Assembly (NCBI GenBank): GCA_030447045.1
Contig: JAUJMB010000030.1
Span: 1-12,542 of the forward strand
DNA from: Rubrobacteraceae bacterium
GTDB lineage: Bacteria; Actinomycetota; Rubrobacteria; Rubrobacterales; Rubrobacteraceae
DNA length: 12,542 nt
Direction: 5' to 3'
Position numbers and translations under genes: made by a program
Shown: piece after piece, positions 1 through 5,871 of the stretch
Position numbering within the stretch: the stretch's first letter is position 1
Layout: each line of letters opens with the position of its first letter
The notes under the pieces: generated by a model
What the model saw: only the letters and a program-made list of their open reading frames with translations
What the model was told of the DNA's origin: nothing
The model's database searches: none

Positions 1-396
1 AGGGTCCTGCCGGGCGCCGTCCGCTACCCCACCGACTACGGCTTCGTGCCCTCCACCCTGACCGACCGCGGCGACGCCCTGGACATAGTGGTGGCCGCCT
101 ACGATCCCGCCTTCCCCGGCTGCGTGGTGCGGGCCCGCCCGATCGGGGCGCTGCACATATCCGACTCCAAGGGCGAGGAGCACAACGTACTCGCGGTCCC
201 TGACGACGACCCGCGCTTCGCGGACATAGGCGCCCTGGGGGACCTGCCCGACGAGAACCTGCGCGAGATCGAGCAGTTCTTCGAGGTCTACAAGCGGTTG
301 GAGGGCGACGAGGAAGTAGAGATCCTTGGCTGGGTGGACTTGGATGAGACGCACGAGCTGATACGCGGATGCGCCCAAGCCTACGCTCGGGCATAA
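1..396 (+). CDS. ppa: Inorganic pyrophosphatase, family I, 5'-truncated by the window
   Basis: Soluble family I pyrophosphatases hydrolyse cytosolic pyrophosphate to two phosphates and so pull biosynthetic reactions forward. The reading frame is open from base 1 and ends at TAA 394-396, giving the last 131 residues. The family hallmarks YPTDYGF, the G-D-A-L-D segment, DPRF, the DLP segment, FFEVYKRLEG and EILGW are all in order. The N-terminal quarter lies outside the window, so an apparent GTG start at base 46 is internal. Against my memory of the E. coli enzyme, several normally invariant positions differ. The DGDPxD metal motif reads R-G-D-A-L-D, and the later D-x-x-G-x-D-x-K reads D-S-K-G-E-E-H-N. 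The fold and family are clear. Full catalytic activity is uncertain, and a divergent paralogue is possible. Confidence 0.9.
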   Translation, partial: RVLPGAVRYPTDYGFVPSTLTDRGDALDIVVAAYDPAFPGCVVRARPIGALHISDSKGEEHNVLAVPDDDPRFADIGALGDLPDENLREIEQFFEVYKRLEGDEEVEILGWVDLDETHELIRGCAQAYARA

Positions 397-424
397 GTTC
401 TAACCGCCCTTCTTCTTGAACCTA

Positions 425-458
425 TTCGCCGCAGTACGTGGAAGGGTTGTTCGGCGAA
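425..458. terminator. Inverted repeat after the pyrophosphatase gene
   Basis: TTCGCCG (425-431) and CGGCGAA (452-458) are perfect 7-base arms around a 20-base loop, starting 29 bases past the pyrophosphatase stop. No T-tract follows, so termination is only one possibility. Confidence 0.3.
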
Positions 459-546
459 CTTCGGGCGTAGGGGGGTCTCGGAAGCTCGCCGAAAGGTTTC
501 GAAAATATTGGCCACCTGACCGATAGTCAGCCCGTTCGCTGGCCTC

Positions 547-566
547 GATACTGAAGGATACTGAAG
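547..566. repeat. Perfect tandem duplication of a 10-mer
   Basis: GATACTGAAG occurs twice head to tail (547-556 and 557-566), 66 bases before the DUF1996 start. It may be a slippage duplication or part of the control region of that gene. A short inverted repeat, CTGAC-N5-GTCAG, lies just upstream at 516-530. Confidence 0.6.
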
Positions 567-631
567 AAGAGCACGCGGGGGGGATAGACGCCTTTGTGTC
601 TCCGCCTCGCATAAGAGGAGGGTGTACGCAC

Positions 632-1561
632 ATGAGAAGGAACGTTCTGCTGTTGGCTTCGACGGCCTTGGCCGTGCTGCTCGCCAGCGGGCTCGCCTTC
701 CTTACCGCGCTCGCATTGGCGCCGGCCGCGTCCGCCGCGTCCCGCGACCACGGCGCCAGCTTCGCCGTCACGTGCGACTTCAGCCACCGCGCTCACGACG
801 ACCCGATCGTCCACTTCGGCCACCAAGGCGGCGCCCACGGCCACGACTTCTTCGGCAACACCTCCACCGGGTTCGACTCCACCTACCAGGGCATGGTCGC
901 ATCAACCACCACGTGCTCGCGCCCGGAGGACACGGCCGGCTACTGGATACCGACGGTGCGGTGGAGCGGCGATGACCTCACGGCCGACCGCGCCGTCTTC
1001 TACTACCGGGCGGGCGGCAAGGACCACACGCGGGTCCGGCCCTTCCAGGCCGACCTGAGGGTCATCAACGACTCCCGCATCAGCTGGTACTGCGGAAGCA
1101 ACGACGGGAAAGCGGGGGCCGCCACCCCGCCCACGCAGTGCGGTAGCGGCGTGCTCGGCTTGCGCATCGTCTTCCCGGACTGCGTGGCCAGAAACCGCGC
1201 TACGGGCGGCCAGCAGCTAGACAGCGCCGACCACAAGTCCCACATGGCCCGCAGCGTGCGCCAAAGCGACGGCACCAAGCGGTGCCCCTCGACCCACCCC
1301 ATCCCTGTCCCTACGCTCACCATGAACGCCAACTTCCCCATCCCCACCACCCCGGGAGAGGTGACGCTATCCTCCGGCGCCGCTTCGACCATGCACGCGG
1401 ACTTCTGGAACACCTGGGGCCAGGACGCGCCGTTGAACCTCACCCCCCCCGACGGGCGCAGCTTCGGGGGGCTCAAGGCCTTGGTGAAGCACTGCATAAA
1501 CGGGGTGCCTCCCACGTCCCCGCGACCGACGGAGTGCCGAGCCCCGACCGCGACGGCCTAG
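632..1561 (+). CDS. Secreted DUF1996 domain protein
   Basis: This is a 309-residue exported protein of unknown function. Residues 1-36 form a signal peptide: MRRN, a long Ala/Leu-rich hydrophobic stretch and an APAASA cleavage region. The rest matches the DUF1996 family as I know it. The blocks in order are C-D-F-S-H then DDPIV (48-59), HGHDFFGNTST (69-79), YWIPTVRW (104-111), CPSTHPIPVPTL (218-229) and MHADFWNTW (254-262). Eight cysteines remain after cleavage (48, 95, 154, 170, 184, 218, 288, 302), enough for four disulfides, and the domain is rich in His, Asp and Trp. ATG 632 is chosen because GAGGAGGG (615-622) sits 9 bases upstream and the signal peptide begins there; an in-frame GTG at 596 lacks a comparable site. 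DUF1996 is common in actinobacteria and fungi. No reaction is established to my knowledge. The gene appears to stand alone. Confidence 0.88.
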   Translation: MRRNVLLLASTALAVLLASGLAFLTALALAPAASAASRDHGASFAVTCDFSHRAHDDPIVHFGHQGGAHGHDFFGNTSTGFDSTYQGMVASTTTCSRPEDTAGYWIPTVRWSGDDLTADRAVFYYRAGGKDHTRVRPFQADLRVINDSRISWYCGSNDGKAGAATPPTQCGSGVLGLRIVFPDCVARNRATGGQQLDSADHKSHMARSVRQSDGTKRCPSTHPIPVPTLTMNANFPIPTTPGEVTLSSGAASTMHADFWNTWGQDAPLNLTPPDGRSFGGLKALVKHCINGVPPTSPRPTECRAPTATA

Positions 1562-1962
1562 GCCAAGGTAGGCGTTGGTATCGCTAGGAGGGAGAACTCG
1601 CCCCCAGTTTTTATTCACCGGGTTGCGTGGAAGGATGATTCTCCGAAATCCGAATCCGGGATCCTGGATGAGATTGCCTCCCGCGCCCGACGGCGACGTC
1701 GTCGCAACGCTCAACGGCGCCGGGGTAACCACAAGATGTCGTGGTGCCGGATAGAGATGCAATTCCCTGCATAGCGCCCGCGGCACAGGTGGCAGGCCGT
1801 CGGACTTTGCGAAGGGCGCGTTCGTACCGACGGATTTGGTCGGTCTGTGCTCCCCGACATTCCTGATGGGTTTTCGTCTGCCCGTGTGAGGCCGCTGAGC
1901 GCGGGCGGCGAAGGGAGGGTTGGAAATGATATCCGCGCGAAGGGCTATCGTCGGGTTCGACC
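1562..1962. other. Intergenic stretch with no recognisable gene
   Basis: About 400 bases between the DUF1996 stop and the GntR stop. No frame gives a plausible protein; the open frames have low-complexity composition and no ribosome binding site. A T5 run lies near 1608, but I found no good stem before it. Small inverted repeats occur: GCGAC-gtc-GTCGC (1693-1705) and ACCGAC-N7-GTCGGT (1826-1844). Neither is strong enough to name. Confidence 0.6.
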
Positions 1963-2715
1963 TCAGCCGGTAACTTCCGTGGGCTGGGCGGAGAGCTCGT
2001 TGTAGTGCTGGTAGCGCTCGGGGTGGAAAAACGCCTCGACGACCTCGGCCGGCTCCTCGCCGGTGACGCAGGTGACGCGACGGATCTTGAGTACCGGCAC
2101 GCCGGCCTGTATCTCCAGCAACTCCGCCACGTCCTCCGCGGCGGTCGCCGCCCCGATCCACTGCCGCGCGTGCTCCACCTTGCGGCCGGTCCTCTCCTCC
2201 AAAAGCCGGGTCAGGGAGACGGTCCCGTAATCGGCGTCCTTCAAGGCCGGGAAGCGCTCTATCGGCAGGTACGAGTCGCACACGAAGATCGGGCGCTCGT
2301 CCGCCAGCCTGAGCCGCCGCACGAACAACACCTTCTCCCCCACCTCCACCCCCAGCCGCGCCGCCACCTCCTCGTCGGCGGCCCGCTCCTCCTGCGAGAT
2401 GAGCCTGGCCCCCGGCGTGTAGCCCCAGCGCTCGATCTCCTCCGAAAAACTGTGCAGGTAGGCCAGGTTCGACCGCAGCCGCGGGCTCGCGAGAAACGTC
2501 CCCCGCCCCGGCTCCCGCCGCACGAGCCCCTGCCGCCTGAGCTCGTCCAGAGCCCGCCGCGCCGTCGTCCGGCTCACCCCGAACTCCGCCACCAGGTCGG
2601 CCTCGCTCGGCAACCGGTCCCCCACCCCGACCTCGCCCGACTCGATCCGCTCGGTCAAGCCCCGCAGGATCTGGTGGTACAACGTCCCGGCACTCGTTCG
2701 TGACAACGGCCTCAT
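1963..2715 (-). CDS. GntR-family transcriptional regulator (HutC/UTRA type)
   Basis: A 250-residue ligand-responsive repressor. Residues about 10-75 form the GntR winged helix-turn-helix, with LYHQI, GDRLPSEADLVAEFGVSR, TARRALDEL and GLVRREPGRGTFL. Residues about 90-235 fit the UTRA effector domain; F-V-R-R-L-R-L-A then IFVCDSYLP and the closing VVEAFFHPERY are typical. Length is normal for HutC/YvoA-type regulators. The frame is open further upstream to 2841, but I chose ATG 2715. The family's N-terminus starts there, and a TTGACA promoter is placed so that transcription would begin at this codon. There is no Shine-Dalgarno site, consistent with a leaderless mRNA. It is divergent from the methanol dehydrogenase gene, so control of that gene and of itself is the natural inference. 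The effector is unknown. Confidence 0.9.
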   Translation of the reverse strand: MRPLSRTSAGTLYHQILRGLTERIESGEVGVGDRLPSEADLVAEFGVSRTTARRALDELRRQGLVRREPGRGTFLASPRLRSNLAYLHSFSEEIERWGYTPGARLISQEERAADEEVAARLGVEVGEKVLFVRRLRLADERPIFVCDSYLPIERFPALKDADYGTVSLTRLLEERTGRKVEHARQWIGAATAAEDVAELLEIQAGVPVLKIRRVTCVTGEEPAEVVEAFFHPERYQHYNELSAQPTEVTG

Positions 2716-2722
2716 ATAACCA

Positions 2723-2751
2723 TCTGTAGCATCAAAGTATTGATGTGTCAA
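2723..2751 (-). promoter_or_regulatory. Promoter of the GntR gene, probably leaderless
   Basis: On the minus strand a perfect TTGACA (2751-2746) is followed by exactly 17 bases and TACAGA (2728-2723), a weak -10. The predicted start point falls at 2716-2715, on or next to the A of the ATG at 2715. Transcription would then begin at the start codon, which explains the missing ribosome binding site. Confidence 0.6.
2730..2745. promoter_or_regulatory. Palindromic operator inside the GntR promoter
   Basis: CATCAAAGTATTGATG is a perfect palindrome (6-base arms, 4-base centre) filling 16 of the 17 bases between the -35 and -10 elements of the GntR promoter. A protein bound here would block RNA polymerase, so it is a likely autoregulatory site. 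The stretch is markedly more AT-rich than its surroundings. Confidence 0.6.
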
Positions 2752-2829
2752 TCTTCCGGATCGCGCGCTTGGGCGGTGGCGCGGCGTCGTGCCCGATGCT
2801 ATAAAGCACGCCCCGGGCCGGTCGCTCGC

Positions 2830-2858
2830 TAGACCTGTCACAACAAGGCTGTTATATT
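2830..2858 (+). promoter_or_regulatory. Candidate promoter of the methanol dehydrogenase gene
   Basis: TAGACC (2830-2835; 4 of 6 to TTGACA), a 17-base spacer and TATATT (2853-2858; 5 of 6 to TATAAT), with TG at 2850-2851 forming an extended -10. The predicted start near 2865 gives a leader of about 160 bases before the ATG at 3024. Confidence 0.5.
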
Positions 2859-2869
2859 GTAGTAACAGC
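2848..2869. promoter_or_regulatory. Inverted repeat over the dehydrogenase -10 and start point
   Basis: GCTGTTA (2848-2854) and TAACAGC (2863-2869) are perfect 7-base arms around 8 bases. They cover the -10 element and the predicted transcription start, the position expected of a repressor operator. The sequence differs from the palindrome in the GntR promoter, so a different protein may bind. Confidence 0.5.
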
Positions 2870-2880
2870 TTCCGGCAAGC

Positions 2881-2977
2881 CTGGGGGTGCCCAGCGTGGG
2901 CGGAGATGCGGCCTCAGGGAAAGGGCCGCGAAGGGGGTGAGAAGCTCAAAGAGTGTCTAGGGGGGCGCCTTATGGCG
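2881..2977 (+). other. Structured 5' leader of the dehydrogenase mRNA
   Basis: Three short hairpins follow one another: CTGGG-ggtg-CCCAG (2881-2894), GCGGCC-N10-GGCCGC (2908-2929) and CGCC-ttat-GGCG (2966-2977). The leader is unusually G-rich. I do not recognise a known riboswitch class, and no T-tract suggests attenuation. Confidence 0.3.
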
Positions 2978-3023
2978 TCGCGTGCATCTTGCAGGGGTAA
3001 GGGGAAAGGAGCGAACAGGCTTT

Positions 3024-4367
3024 ATGGATCTTTCGAGGGTTCTCGAGTTCCCGGTAAAGGAGTTCTTCAAGCAGCCCAGGTCGCTGCTCGGGGCTGGGGC
3101 CTACGAGAATGCCGGACCCGAGGCGGCGGCGATGGGGCTCAAGCACGTGTTGTTCGTGACGACGGGCCTGAGGGGCACCGGGATCATCGACGAGTGCAGG
3201 ACCAACTTCGAGAACGCCGGGGTCTCGGTCTCCGTCTACGACAAGGTCGAGACCAACCCGAAGGACTACAACGTCATGGACGCCTACAAGGCGTTCAGCG
3301 AGGCGGAGTGCGACGGGTTCGTCTCCATCGGCGGTGGCAGCCCGCACGACACCACCAAGGGTGCCAGGGTGGTCGCGGCCCACGACGGCAGGAACATCAA
3401 CGAGTTCCAGGGCGTCAACGCCTCTGAGAAGCTCGAGAACCCGCCGCACATCGCCATAAACACCACCGTTGGCACGGGCTCCGAGACGACGCCGGTCGCC
3501 GTGATCACGGACCTCTCATCGGAGAACGCGCCGCACAAGTGGGTGGCCTTCGATCGGGCGATGACGACGACGCTCGCCATAAACGATCCCGTCCTCTGCA
3601 TGACCATGCCGCCCGAGTACGTGGCCTACACGGGCTTCGACACGATAGCCCACGGCTCCGAGGCGTACGTAAGCCGGGTGGATCACCTCTCGTGCACGCC
3701 GATAGCGCTCAAGGCCGTCACGCTGGTCGCGGAGAACCTGCGCGAGGCGACCTACAACCCGAAGAACTTCAAGGCGATGGAGGGGATGGTCTGGGCGCAG
3801 TACATCGCGGCGCAGGCGTTCAGCTCGGCGCTTCTCGGCATCCTGCACTCGCTCTCGCACGCGATGTGCGCCTACTACGACATCCACCACGGCCTCAACA
3901 ACGGCGTCGGCATAGCCAGGGTGTGGACCTTCAACCAGCCGGCCGCGGTAGAGCAGTACGCGGACATCGCCACGGCGATGGGCGAGGACACGAGCGGGAT
4001 GAACCCCGTGCAGGCCGCCGACCAGGCCATAGACGCCGTGATAAGGCTCGCCAAGGACTGCGGAATACCCGAGAACTTCTCGAGCGTGAACGCCAACTAC
4101 GCGAAGTCCAAGATGGGCAAGGGACCGTTCTACGAGGACCGGCCGACCAAGATCGAGAGCGACGACGACGAGCTGCAGGCGATGGCCGAGCACATGATGG
4201 CCGACGTCTGCACGCCGGGCAACCCGCGCGACCTGACCGTCGAGGCGGCCAAGGAGATCCTGCGCGACTGCGTCTACGACCCGATGATCCGCAAGACCAG
4301 CGACGGCTACCGCCAGAACGTCTGGGGCGTGGCCCCGGAGATAGGCCGGAGTGCCGCGGGAGGCTAA
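3024..4367 (+). CDS. mdo: NDMA-dependent methanol dehydrogenase (iron-containing ADH superfamily)
   Basis: A 447-residue type III alcohol dehydrogenase. It closely resembles the actinobacterial NDMA-dependent methanol/alcohol dehydrogenases (Amycolatopsis MDO, Rhodococcus ThcE) as I recall them, sharing FPVKEF, TTGLRGTGII, YDKVETNPKDYNVM, RNINEFQG and DWCTPGNPRD-like blocks. GGGSPHD (103-109) belongs to the nucleotide-binding site. The metal ligands expected for the superfamily are present: D206 and H210 (FDTIAHGSEAY), H279 (HSLSHAM) and H289 (HHGLNNG). Family members hold NAD(P)H tightly and need an external acceptor, mimicked by NDMA; in mycobacteria this function is tied to mycofactocin. 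ATG 3024 is chosen because AAAGGAG (3005-3011) precedes it and family N-termini start here; an ATG 14 codons upstream adds unlike sequence. The substrate may be methanol or another primary alcohol. Confidence 0.92.
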   Translation: MDLSRVLEFPVKEFFKQPRSLLGAGAYENAGPEAAAMGLKHVLFVTTGLRGTGIIDECRTNFENAGVSVSVYDKVETNPKDYNVMDAYKAFSEAECDGFVSIGGGSPHDTTKGARVVAAHDGRNINEFQGVNASEKLENPPHIAINTTVGTGSETTPVAVITDLSSENAPHKWVAFDRAMTTTLAINDPVLCMTMPPEYVAYTGFDTIAHGSEAYVSRVDHLSCTPIALKAVTLVAENLREATYNPKNFKAMEGMVWAQYIAAQAFSSALLGILHSLSHAMCAYYDIHHGLNNGVGIARVWTFNQPAAVEQYADIATAMGEDTSGMNPVQAADQAIDAVIRLAKDCGIPENFSSVNANYAKSKMGKGPFYEDRPTKIESDDDELQAMAEHMMADVCTPGNPRDLTVEAAKEILRDCVYDPMIRKTSDGYRQNVWGVAPEIGRSAAGG

Positions 4368-4410
4368 CATGGTCGCGTGCTCGCCAACGAACACGCCATA
4401 GTGGGCTAGA

Positions 4411-4430
4411 CCGTTCGGGACGGCGAACGG
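4411..4430. terminator. First of two tandem hairpins after the dehydrogenase gene
   Basis: CCGTTCG (4411-4417) and CGAACGG (4424-4430) are perfect 7-base arms with a 6-base loop. The last base is shared with the next hairpin. Confidence 0.45.
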
Positions 4431-4464
4431 GGCGGGAGCGGGCTCTTTGGGTCCGCTCCCGCCC
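4430..4464. terminator. Strong GC hairpin between the dehydrogenase and moxR genes
   Basis: GGGCGGGAGCGG (4430-4441) and CCGCTCCCGCCC (4453-4464) are perfect 12-base arms around an 11-base loop. It is the strongest stem in the window. No T-tract follows, so it may terminate, protect the 3' end of the dehydrogenase message, or allow partial readthrough into moxR. Confidence 0.6.
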
Positions 4465-4499
4465 TCTCCGAAGGGAACGATGTTTTAGAGGGAGATTCC

Positions 4500-5498
4500 T
4501 TGTTTCAGAGCATAGAAGACGTCAGGGAGCGGCTGGCGGAGCAGAGCTACGTCTCCGACCGCAGGCTCGCCACGGTCGTGTTCCTGGCGACGCGCCTGGG
4601 CAAGCCGATCCTCGTGGAAGGCCCGGCCGGCGTCGGCAAGACGGAGCTCGCCAAGTCGCTCGCGGGGGCCGCGGGGCGGGATCTCGACCGGCTCCAATGC
4701 TACGAGGGGCTCGACGAGGCGAAGGCGCTCTACGAGTGGGAGTACAGCAAGCAGCTCCTGTACACGCAGGTCCTCAGGGAGAAGATCGGGGAGACCCTCG
4801 CGCCGACCCAGAGCCTGCGCGAGGCGGCCGAGGTCCTGCGCGGGCAGGAGGACATCTTCTTCTCCGAGAACTTCCTCGTGGAGCGGCCGATCCTCAAGGC
4901 CGTGCAATCCAATGAGACGGCCGTCCTCCTCATAGACGAGATAGACCGGGCCGACGAGGAGTTCGAGGCGTTTCTGCTGGAGTTCCTCTCCGACTACCAG
5001 GTCTCCATACCGGAGATCGGGACCATCAAGGCGGAGCACCCGCCGGTCGTGATCCTGACCTCCAACCGCACCCGCGAGCTCTCCGAGGCGCTCAAGCGCC
5101 GCTGCCTGCACCTCCAGCTCGACTACCCGAACGGCGAGGTGGAGCTCGAGATCGTGCGCATGAAAGCCCCCGAGGTCGGCGACGAGCTGGCCCAAGAGTT
5201 GGTCAAGACGATCCAAGACCTCCGCACGCTCGACCTGCGCAAGGCACCCAGCATCGGGGAGACGCTCGACTGGGCGCAGAGCCTGGTCATCCTGAACGCC
5301 CCGTACCTCAGCAAGGACCTTATCGAGAACACCATCAGCGTGATCGCCAAGTACGACCGCGACGCGAAAAAGATGCTAGACCACCTCGGCGTCAACGCCA
5401 GGGAGCGCAAGGACCTGGGCCAGAAGGAGCCGACGGGCGAGAACCCCTCGGAGGGCATGTACGAGATGCACCGCTCCGTCCACAAGCACGCCCACTGA
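4500..5498 (+). CDS. MoxR-family AAA+ ATPase (CoxD-like)
   Basis: A 332-residue cytosolic AAA+ ATPase. Walker A is GPAGVGKT (41-48), Walker B LLIDEIDR (143-150), sensor 1 T-S-N (187-189), and candidate arginine-finger residues are R200/R201 in LKRRCLHL. The helical lid follows, and the final 50 residues are charged. MoxR proteins act as chaperone-like motors with a VWA-domain partner to activate or load cofactors into target enzymes; CoxD with CoxE in CO dehydrogenase maturation is the best-known parallel. The start is TTG 4500, preceded by GAGGGAG (4488-4494) at 5 bases; no ATG fits the conserved N-terminus. Its VWA partner lies two genes downstream. No clear promoter is visible between the upstream hairpins and the start, so readthrough from the dehydrogenase gene cannot be excluded. 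Confidence 0.9.
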   Translation: MFQSIEDVRERLAEQSYVSDRRLATVVFLATRLGKPILVEGPAGVGKTELAKSLAGAAGRDLDRLQCYEGLDEAKALYEWEYSKQLLYTQVLREKIGETLAPTQSLREAAEVLRGQEDIFFSENFLVERPILKAVQSNETAVLLIDEIDRADEEFEAFLLEFLSDYQVSIPEIGTIKAEHPPVVILTSNRTRELSEALKRRCLHLQLDYPNGEVELEIVRMKAPEVGDELAQELVKTIQDLRTLDLRKAPSIGETLDWAQSLVILNAPYLSKDLIENTISVIAKYDRDAKKMLDHLGVNARERKDLGQKEPTGENPSEGMYEMHRSVHKHAH

Positions 5499-5523
5499 GG
5501 CCCGCCGATGGTAACTTTACCGG

Positions 5524-5862
5524 GTGCTGACCCTGGCAAAACCCGCCAACCTCACCGTACGCTTCCTGCTGGAGTTGTGCGCCCTCGGGGCTCTGGGCTA
5601 CTGGGGGTTCGCGGTCGGGGGGAACCCGGTCGCGAAGCTCGCCCTGGGGCTCGGCGGCCCCCTCCTCGCGGCGACGGTGTGGGGCACGTTCGTGGCGCCG
5701 AAGGCGGCGGTCTCGCTGGACATGCCGCTACGGCTGGTCCCGGAGGCGCTCGTCTTCGGGTCGGCCGTCGCAGCACTCTTCGCCACGGGGCATCCCCTGC
5801 TGGCGGTGTGCCTCGCGGTGCTCGCGGCGGTCAACCGGGCCCTGGTGCTGGCCTGGGAGTAG
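5524..5862 (+). CDS. DUF2568 (YrdB-like) small membrane protein
   Basis: A 112-residue integral membrane protein with four predicted hydrophobic helices, at about 11-31, 36-56, 70-88 and 90-108. N-L-T-V-R-F-L-L-E-L, GYWGF and WGTFVAPKA match the DUF2568 family, whose function I do not know. GTG 5524 is the only usable start: an in-frame stop lies at 5512-5514 and family proteins begin just before NLxxRFLLEL. No good ribosome binding site is visible, so translation may depend on coupling to moxR, which ends 25 bases upstream. Its stop is followed 9 bases later by the start of the VWA gene. Sitting between the ATPase and its VWA partner is unusual and could point to a membrane anchor, but that is inference. 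Confidence 0.78.
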   Translation: MLTLAKPANLTVRFLLELCALGALGYWGFAVGGNPVAKLALGLGGPLLAATVWGTFVAPKAAVSLDMPLRLVPEALVFGSAVAALFATGHPLLAVCLAVLAAVNRALVLAWE

Positions 5863-5871
5863 GGGTCTAGC

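Larger units (their letters stand above)
2716..3023. promoter_or_regulatory. Divergent control region between GntR and methanol dehydrogenase
   Basis: These 308 bases contain no convincing gene. Four inverted repeats follow one another: CATCAA-N4-TTGATG (2730-2745), TGCT-ataa-AGCA (2797-2808), GGTC-N8-GACC (2820-2835) and GCTGTTA-N8-TAACAGC (2848-2869). GGTC...GACC resembles half-sites I associate with GntR/HutC regulators. The right half (about 2866-3023) would be transcribed as a long G-rich leader of the dehydrogenase mRNA. Confidence 0.55.

Noticed and set aside
1367..2281. A 304-codon minus-strand frame across DUF1996, the gap and GntR
   Set aside because: It is a shadow in both known genes and has low-complexity, non-protein-like composition in the gap.
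2716..2841. An upstream extension of the GntR protein by 42 residues
   Set aside because: The extension lacks family similarity and would cover the TTGACA promoter and palindrome.
3539..4915. A 458-codon plus-strand frame spanning mdo and moxR
   Set aside because: It is Arg/Gly-rich and runs out of frame through two well-recognised genes, including their terminator hairpins; typical of GC-rich shadow frames.
4485..5216. A 243-codon minus-strand frame opposite moxR
   Set aside because: It is the antisense mirror of the ATPase, Leu/Glu/Arg-rich, with no recognisable motif.
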